A DNA stretch of 64,000 nucleotides from Ovis canadensis (lineage: Eukaryota > Chordata > Mammalia > Artiodactyla > Bovidae): positions 118,640,501-118,704,500 of the forward strand of contig NC_091245.1 of the NCBI RefSeq assembly GCF_042477335.2, given 5' to 3'. Positions 57,189-64,000 of the stretch are shown here, in pieces (the stretch's first letter is position 1; every line of letters begins with the position of its first letter). A program made the position numbers and the translations under genes. The notes beneath the pieces are model-generated. The model was not told the DNA's origin and made no database searches. It saw only the letters and a program-made list of their open reading frames with translations.

Positions 57189-58760
57189 AGAAGCAGAAGA
57201 TATTAAGAAGAGGTGACAAGAATACACAGAAGAACTATACAAAAAAGATCTTCAGGACCCAGATAATCAAAACAGTGTGATCACTCACCTAGAGCCGGAC
57301 ATCCTGGAATGTGAAGTCAAGTGGGCCTTAGGAAGCATCACTACAAACAAAGCTAGTGGAGGTGATGGAATTCCAGTTAAGCTTTTCAAACCCAAAAAGA
57401 TGATGCTGTTAAAATGTGCTGCACTCAATATGCCAGCAAACTGGGAAAACTCAGCAGTGGCCACAGGACTGGAAAAGGTCAGTTTTCACTCCAATCGCAA
57501 AGAAAGGCAATGCCAAAGAATGCTCAGACTACCACACAATTGTACTCATCTCACCCACTAGTAAAGTAATGCTCATATTCTCCAAGCCAGGCTTCAGCAA
57601 TACGTGAACCGTGAACTTCCAGATGTTCAAGCTGGATTTAAGAGGTTCTCTGGTTCAAGAGGAACCAGAGATCAAATTGCCAACATCTGCTGGATCATGG
57701 AAAAAGCAAGAGAGTTCCAGAAAAACATCTATTTCTGCTTTATTGACTATGCCAAAGCCTTTGACTTGTGGAGCACAACAAACTGTGGAAAATTCTGAAG
57801 GAGATGGGAATATCAGACCACCTGACCTGCCTCTTGAGAAACCTATATGCAGGTCAGGAAGCAACAGTTAGAACTGGACATGGAACAACAGACTGGTTCC
57901 AAATCAGGAAGAGTATACCAAGGCTGTATATTGTGACCCTGCTTATTTTTAACTTATATGCAGAGTACATCATGAGAAATCCTGGGCTGGATCAAGCAGA
58001 AGCTGGAATCAAGATTGCCAGGAGAAATATCAATAACCTCAGATATGCAGATGACACCACCCTTATGGCAGAAAGTGAAGAGGAACTGAAGAGCCTCTTG
58101 ATAAATTGAAAGAGGAGAGTGAATAAGTTGGCTTAAAACTCAATATTTGGTCCCATCACGGCAAATAGATAGAGAAACGAAACAGTGAGAGACTTTGTTT
58201 TGGGGGGCTCCAAAATCACTGTAGATGGTGACTGCAGCCATGAAATTAAAAGATGCTTGCTCCTTGGAAGAAAAGTTATGACCAACCTAGACAGCATGTT
58301 AAAAAGCATAGACATCTTCACCAACAAAGGTCCATCTAGTCAAAGCTATGGTTTTTTCCAGTAGTCATGTATGGATGTGAGAGTTGGACTATAAAGAAAA
58401 CTAAGCACTGAAGAATTGATGCTTTTGAAACTGTGGTGTTGGAGAAGACTCTTGAGAGTCCCTTGGACAGCAAGGAGATCCAACCAGTCCATCCTAAAGG
58501 AAATCAGTCCTGAATATTCCTGAGAAGGCCTGATGCAAAGAACTGACTCATTTGAAAAGACCCTGATGCTGGGAACGATTGAAGCCAGGAGGAGAAGGGG
58601 ATGACAGAGGATGAGATGGTTGGATGGTGTCACCAACTCAATGGACATGCGTTTGAGTGAACTCTGGGAGCTGGTGATGGACAGGGAGGCCTGGCGTGCT
58701 GCAGTCCATAGAGTTGCAAAGAGTCAGACAAGACTGAGCAACTGAACTGAACTGAACTGA
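57189..58760 (+). mobile_element. BovB LINE, 5'-truncated
   Basis: It runs from the RT linker to the (CTGAA)n tail at 58741-58760. Broken frames retain GGDGIPV, a motif A-like FCFIDYAKAFD (57604-57798 frame) and YADD (57768-58109 frame). Several small deletions. Confidence 0.93.
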
Positions 58761-58837
58761 AGGTCTCTAACATATTACGTGAAAGAAACAAAGTGCCAGA
58801 TTTTTCAAAACGAGAAGTATTTTGTATAAATTAAAAT

Positions 58838-60129
58838 TCAGTTCAGTTCAGTTGCTCAGTTGTGTCTGACTGTTTGTGACCCCATGAATTGCAGCACACC
58901 AGGCCTCCCTGTCCATCACCAACTCCTGGAGTTCACTCAGACTCACATCCATCGAGTCAGTCATGACATCCAGCCATCTCATCCTCTGTTGTCCCCTTCT
59001 CCTCCTGCCCACAATCCCTCCCAGCATCAGAGTCTTTTCCAATGAGTCAACTCTTCGCATGAGGTGGCCAAAGTATTGGAGTTTCAGCTTTACCATCATT
59101 CCTTCCAAAGAAATCCCAGAGCTGATCTCCTTCAGAATGGACTGGTTGGATCTCCTTGCAGTCCAAGGGACTCTCAAGAGTCTTCTCCAACACCACAGTT
59201 CAAAAGCATCAATTCTTCAGTGCTCAGTTTTCTTCACAGTCCAACTCTCACATCCATACATGACCACTGAAAAACTCATAGCCTTGACTAGACAGACCTT
59301 TGTTGGCAAAGTAATGTCTCTGCTTTTCAATATGCTATCTAGGTTGGTCATAACTTTTCTTCCAAGGAGTGAGCGTCTTTTAATTTCATGGCTGCAATCA
59401 CCATCTGCAGTGATTTTGGAGCCCCCCAAAATAAATTCTGACACTGTTTCCACTGTTTCCCCATCCATTTCCCATGAAGTGATGGGACCAGATGCCATGA
59501 TCTTTGTTTTCTGAATGTTGAGTTTTAAGCCAACTTTTTCACTCTCCTCTTTCACTTTCATCAAGAGGCTTTTTAGTTCCTCTTCACTTTCTGCCATAAG
59601 GGTGGTGTCATCTGCATATCTGAGGTTATTGATATTTCTCCCAGCAATCTTGATTCCACCTTGTGCTTCTTCCAGCCCAGTGTTTCTCATGATGTATTCT
59701 GCATATAATTTAAATAAGCAGGGTGACAATATACAGCCTTGTCGTACTCCTTTTCCTATTTGGAACCAGTCTGTTGTTCCATGTCTAGTTCTAACTGTTG
59801 CTTCCTGACCTGCATACAAATTTCTCAAGAGGCAGGTCAGGTGGCCCGGTATTCCCATCTCTTTCAGGATTTCCCACAGTTTGTTGTGATCCACACAGTC
59901 AAAGGTTTTGGCAAGTCAATAAAGCAGAAATCGATGTTCTTGTCCAGTTCTAACTGTTGCATCCTGACCTGCATACAAATTTCTTGAGGCAGGTCAGGTG
60001 GTCTGGTATTCCCATCTCTTTCAGAATTTTCCACAGTTGATTATGATCCACACAGCCAAAGGCTTTGGCATAGTCAATAAAGCAGAAATATATGTTTTTC
60101 TGGAACTCTCTTACTTTTTCGATGATCCA
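58838..60129 (-). mobile_element. BovB LINE, 5'-truncated, partly duplicated
   Basis: The 225-codon frame (59894-59217) holds motif B (GVRQGCILSPCLFKL) and YADDTTLM. Upstream, the segment 'agttctaactgttgc..aataaagcagaaa' occurs twice (59786-59942 and 59946-60100) with several differences, so two BovB pieces or a duplication are joined there. Confidence 0.92.
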
Positions 60130-60620
60130 AAGATACATAAATGATAGATACATGGATGCATAGATGTATAATTGTAGACACTCATATATAAGTAGATGAA
60201 TAGATATGTAGGTAGATATATAGATTAAAACGAAGATGGTAGATTGAGAAATAAATAATTGGTAGATAAATACAACATAGACATATGATAGATGCATAAA
60301 TAGAAATAAAGATAGATACGTGGATCCCAAGATACCTAAATAGATACCTAGATAGATGATTGCACACAGAGAGGGAGAGAGAGAGAGAGCTGTACATAGA
60401 TAGATCATAGACAATAGATTGCTGGGTGAATGGATACATAGACACCTAGATTACATACAGGAATTACGTATAGATAGGAAGAGGGGTACACAGAAATATG
60501 ATATAGAGATATATAATAACAGATAAATTAACTCATAGTTATATAGATGCAGAAATAGAAGATTGGATAGATATATAAATGATAAATAAAATGCATGTAT
60601 ATAGATTGGGGGAGTTTGGG
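60130..60620. repeat. Degenerate TAGA/GATA-type array
   Basis: Nearly 490 bp dominated by 'tagat', 'gatag' and 'ataga' words with irregular spacing and a (GA)n patch at 60370-60390. It begins exactly where the minus-strand BovB ends at 60129. The Tyr/Ile/Ser-rich minus frames are artefacts. Confidence 0.85.
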
Positions 60621-60726
60621 AGGGAATTATAAGAAAGTTTATATGGAAATAGCAATAGAATATGTAGAGTTATTTTTTAGTATATGACATTTTGATTTAT
60701 TGTTTAATATGAAGCCATATTGAAAT

Positions 60727-60930
60727 GGGCTTCCCAAGAGGCTCAGTGGGAAAGAGTCCACTTACCAATAAGGAGATGCAGGAGATGAGGGTTCGACCCT
60801 GGACGTGGAATATCCCCTGGAGTAGGAAACAGCAACCAACTCCTGTATTCTTACTTGGAAAATCCCGCAGACAGTGGAAACTGGTGGGCTACCATCTATA
60901 GTGTCACAGAGAGTCAGACACAACTAACCT
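60727..60930 (+). mobile_element. Old, divergent Bov-tA SINE
   Basis: 'gggcttcccaagaggctcag' (60727), 'aatatcccctggagtaggaa' (60808), and 'gagtcagacacaactaacct'. More mutated than the other copies. Confidence 0.85.
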
Positions 60931-61440
60931 GGGAAAGGCACACATATTAAAATATTTTTATATATATAGGCAAAAGATGGTAAGAATGTACACAGAATGT
61001 TAAAATTAATAATGCCTAGTAATACAATTAAGGATGATCTTATTCCATTTTGCCCCTTATTTCAATTTCTCAACATTTAGACCATAAATTCCTATTTTTA
61101 ATTTTTAAACATTTATATATCTCCTTCTTAAATGACAATACAAATAAAGCACAGACATACTTAAAAAAATAAAAGGACACTGGAGTCATTACTCATTTCA
61201 TTTACAGAGAGGGGTGACTTCAACAAATGTTCTAGTGAGCTTTTTATCTGAAAGGTTGTGTGAGGGGGGTCAGCTGGTCCCACTACCATCTCCATGCGTG
61301 TCTTTTGCTTTGGGGTCCATTTGATAGGTGAGAATGTGTCAGAGAATATGGCAGGCTCAGAGTTAGGGAAGGCACTCTGCTTTCAGGCAGAGCTAAGACT
61401 TCAGTCACTCACAGAACTGAAGCCAAATCTAACAGCCCAG
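60931..61440. other. No recognised feature
   Basis: AT-rich, then mixed. A 79-codon plus frame (61294-61533) overlaps the next L2-like element. Confidence 0.45.
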
Positions 61441-62030
61441 CAAATCCCCACCACATTGCTCATTCATTCATTCACTTACTACAAACATTTATTCACTCAA
61501 ACAAATGTTTATTGGACATCTACCAAATGCTGAAATGACCCCAGAGCCTGGAAACATAAATATGAACGCTTTCCCTGCAAGAATCTTGTATTATAATGGA
61601 GGAGAGAAGCAATCATGTGATTACTAATAAAAAATTATAGATAATAAGTTCAGTGAAGAGAAACATAGCTAGTTATAATTAAAAGTTATAGGTATTAAGT
61701 TCACTGAAGAGACATAGAGCAAGCAACTTGCCTATTTTAGATGGGTTGGTCAGGAAAGACCTCTCTGAGATGGTAAAATTTGGGCAGAGACTCAAATGAA
61801 GAAAGAAAACAGTGAGGCAAGGATATTGGGAAAGTACATGCCATGTAGTGAGGAAGGCAAAGGCCCTGAGGTCAGAGCAATATCAGTGTGTTGGAGAAAT
61901 GGTCTGATGTCCACTGTGGCTTGAGCAAAATAAGAAAAGATGAAGTTAGCAAGGTCAGAAGAGGCCAAATCAAGTAGGGTCTTGTGGGCTCTGGATATTA
62001 TTTTCTGTGCCATTGGAGTGTCAGCCAAGA
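61441..62030 (-). mobile_element. L2 LINE 3' region
   Basis: Antisense L2 landmarks in order: 'caaatgtttattggacatct' (61502), 'gacctctctgagatggtaaa' (61759), 'ggcaaaggccctgaggtcag' (61857), 'gtagggtcttgtgggctctg' (61975). Confidence 0.72.
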
Positions 62031-62523
62031 TCTTAACTATTTCCGCTGTCATACGGTCACCGGCTTTTCCAGTTGTCTGATACAAATGCATTTTCTCCTG
62101 AAGCATTCTGGGAAGTTTTTCAGAGATAACTCACTCATTATACCTTCCACTGACTGGAGGTGTCTACCCTGCAGCTCCCTGGCATAGTTTATTGCTTATG
62201 AGTGCATCTTCATTCCAGAGCTTCTGGCAGTATCCCTCCAGCTTCATTCTGTGAGCTCACCTCTTCTCTCCTTGTAGTGCTCCCTGCTCTCACTCTCACA
62301 ATTATGATTCAGGTTTACAAGAATCACTCAAGCGTCCTCTTATCAAATACTCTGGGAGTGCAGGCTGCCCCCCATTCAGCAAGCTCACCTGTCCACCATT
62401 AGCATAGCCAGCCAGTCTTAGCCTCTTAACATGGGCCAGACATCGGTTCCTTGTGTCCATAATTGTAAGAGACATTTAACTAGTTCCTGAGTGGTCCTGA
62501 AGAAGACCCTACCTATTCTTAGG
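62031..62523. other. No recognised feature
   Basis: Unassigned. Short frames only. Confidence 0.45.
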
Positions 62524-62737
62524 CTGGTGTTCCTCAATCTCGACACTACTGACATTTGAGGCTACATATTTTTTGCATGTTGTGGGGGACTATCCTCTGC
62601 ATTGCAGCATGTGCAACAGAATCTCTGGCCCTCAAATACCGGTAGCATCCCTCCTATCATGACCATCCAAAATGTCTCCAGACGTTGCTGGTATTCCCTG
62701 TGGAGAAAAATCCATGCAGCTGAGAACCAATTTTAGT
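62524..62737 (-). mobile_element. MER20-like hAT MITE
   Basis: 'ggtgttcctcaatctcgaca' (62525), 'gtgggggactatcctctgca' (62582), 'ccaaaatgtctccagacgtt' (62668) and 'gctgagaacca' end. These are the MER20 order and termini as I remember them. Confidence 0.75.
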
Positions 62738-63544
62738 CCTAGGCTGCAGGTGAGGGGGAAGCATGCTTTCCTGTGGGAATAGAGTGTGACTCTTGCAAAA
62801 CTCAAGGCAACAGCTCTCTGAATCAACTTCAGACTCCACCTCGGCCTTTGCTAGGAAAGAGTCACACCCTAAGTGGTAAAAGTTCAGGGCTTGCAACACC
62901 AGTTTTCAGTTCTTCTCCAAGTACTACAAAGGTCCCCTGGCCTCTCCTTGAGAAACATGGGAGTATTTGAAACCCAGAGTCCTAGAACCTCAGTCAAAAC
63001 TGAGATAGCATAGCCCCGTTCTCATAAGCTATTATCAAGTTATTTTTGGAGGAGGAAAAAAGGAGCATATGTGTACATCACACTCACTCACTGTTAATAG
63101 TACGTTCTCTGCATAGAATATCTCTGGGAAAATTCACAAAGAATTAAAAGATAGTGTCTATTTTTTCTGAGTAAAGGAACTAGGTGATGAGACAAGAAAA
63201 GACAAACTCTTCACTTTTGTGTGGCTTGAATTCTAAACCATATTATTATCTATAAAGTTTCTTTTAAAAAGGAAAAGAGCAAAGAATTATTTTAAAAAAT
63301 TTTAGAACCTTTTAAGGGGAGGCAGGATTGCATGAGGAAAAGCATGCATGGAGAGGCTAAATTCTGGGAATGCAAAATGGCCCAACTGTCCTGTGGCTCT
63401 GTTTTAACTCCAAGCATTCTCTAGGGTTAAAATGAAGTCAATGAAAGCAACTTGTGCAATTTTTCTACAATTGCAATTTCACAGAATGTTCCCTCTAAAG
63501 GATGGATTTAAAAGCTTAACTATTTCCACCATGACACAACAAAA
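62738..63544. other. No recognised feature
   Basis: Unassigned. Overlapping small frames at 62657-62970 share no known domain. Confidence 0.45.
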
Positions 63545-63760
63545 TCAATGTATTTATTCATTCTTTCTTTCAGCAAATATTTGAGTACCTGTTATGTGCC
63601 AGGCACTGTTCTGTGCTAAGTATACAGGACTGACCAAAACAAAACCCCCGCTCTCATATATTCTAATGCAAGAAGAGGTCAGAAAATGCAAAATAAAAGT
63701 AAGTAAATTGTACAGTATCAGGGAGTGAGAAATGCTAAAGAGAAAAAGGAAATTGTAGAG
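63545..63760 (-). mobile_element. L2 LINE 3' end
   Basis: 'gagtacctgttatgtgccag' (63583), 'gcactgttctgtgctaagta', 'cccccgctctcatatattct' (63644) follow antisense L2 3' text. Confidence 0.7.
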
Positions 63761-63786
63761 GACAAATAAGGAGTTCAGATGGAGGT

Positions 63787-64000
63787 CAGTCAGTTCAGTT
63801 CAGTTGCTCAGTCGTGTCCTACTCTTTGCGACCCCATGAATCGCAGCATGCCAGGCCTCCTTGTCCATCACCAACTCCCGGAGTTCACTCAGACTCACGT
63901 CCATCGAGTCAGTCATGCCATCCAGCGATCTCGTCCTCTGTCGTCCCCTTCTCCTCCTGCCCACAATCCCTCCCAGCATCAGAGTCTTTTCCAATGAGTC
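63787..64000 (-). mobile_element. BovB LINE 3' end, cut by window edge
   Basis: (TTCAG)n start at about 63793, then the standard BovB 3' end on the minus strand, continuing beyond base 64000. Confidence 0.92.

Noticed and set aside
59217-59894. 225-codon frame with RT motifs as a possible host gene
   Set aside because: It is the RT and C-terminal part of a 5'-truncated BovB with its standard 3' tail. It is a transposon relic.
60145-60445. Multi-pass membrane protein suggested by Ile/Tyr/Leu-rich minus frames
   Set aside because: They are translations of a degenerate TAGA-type array.
61265-61290. Y-RNA-like words ('gctggtcccactaccatctc')
   Set aside because: The similarity is short and the order of conserved Y RNA elements is missing.

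Overview
The window is ruminant (bovid) nuclear DNA, probably Bos or a close relative. The evidence is the repeat content. BovB (RTE) LINEs, BovA2 and Bov-tA SINEs, CHR-type tRNA-Glu SINEs and artiodactyl L1s make up a large share of it, over an older layer of MIR, L2, MER5A, MER20 and MaLR-type LTRs. I see no ordinary intron-containing protein gene, no operon, no CRISPR array and no tRNA or rRNA gene. This is a gene-poor, repeat-dense intergenic or deep-intronic interval. Most open reading frames of 60-200 codons are frames through SINEs or BovB.

Layout. 1-12.5 kb: an old L1 3' end, MIRs, MER5A and scattered SINEs between unassigned AT-rich DNA. 12.6-15.1 kb: a rearranged plus-strand BovB. 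15.4-17.6 kb: an L2 3' end and Bov-tA SINEs. 18.0-20.8 kb: a BovA2, a plus BovB and a minus BovB lying tail to tail. 21.2-24.2 kb: AT-rich DNA with no feature recognised. 25.4-26.3 kb: a truncated BovB. 26.44-27.8 kb: the most gene-like spot, a CpG-rich block with an RFX X-box, CCAAT and GC boxes, then an LTR-like remnant, a perfect U6 snRNA copy retrotransposed as a chimera, and an unidentified 97-codon frame. 29.6-40.2 kb: L1, MaLR LTR, CHR and Bov SINEs, often nested, plus a possible U2 snRNA scrap. 41.1-42.9 kb: an L1 with an inverted 5' half. 42.9-44.3 kb: GC-richer DNA with protein-like stop-free stretches that I cannot identify. 45.0-49.0 kb: a near full-length minus-strand BovB interrupted by an intact RPS24 retrocopy. 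50-57 kb: several L1 fragments, a CHR SINE with an internal triplication, a CWC15 retrocopy and a mariner MITE. 57.2-60.1 kb: a second tail-to-tail BovB pair, followed by a degenerate TAGA-type array. 61-64 kb: L2 and MER20 remnants and a BovB cut by the window end.

How the parts relate. The autonomous LINEs explain most other insertions. L1-type priming (poly(A) plus target-site duplication) accounts for the U6 chimera and the RPS24 copy, and probably the CWC15 copy. BovB shares its tail with the Bov SINEs. Many insertions carry target-site duplications that can be read directly, so the order of events can be inferred at several loci. I found no new biological system. The items most worth checking are the U6-mRNA chimera, the CpG/X-box promoter candidate and the reading frames near it, and the unidentified reading frames at 43-44 kb.
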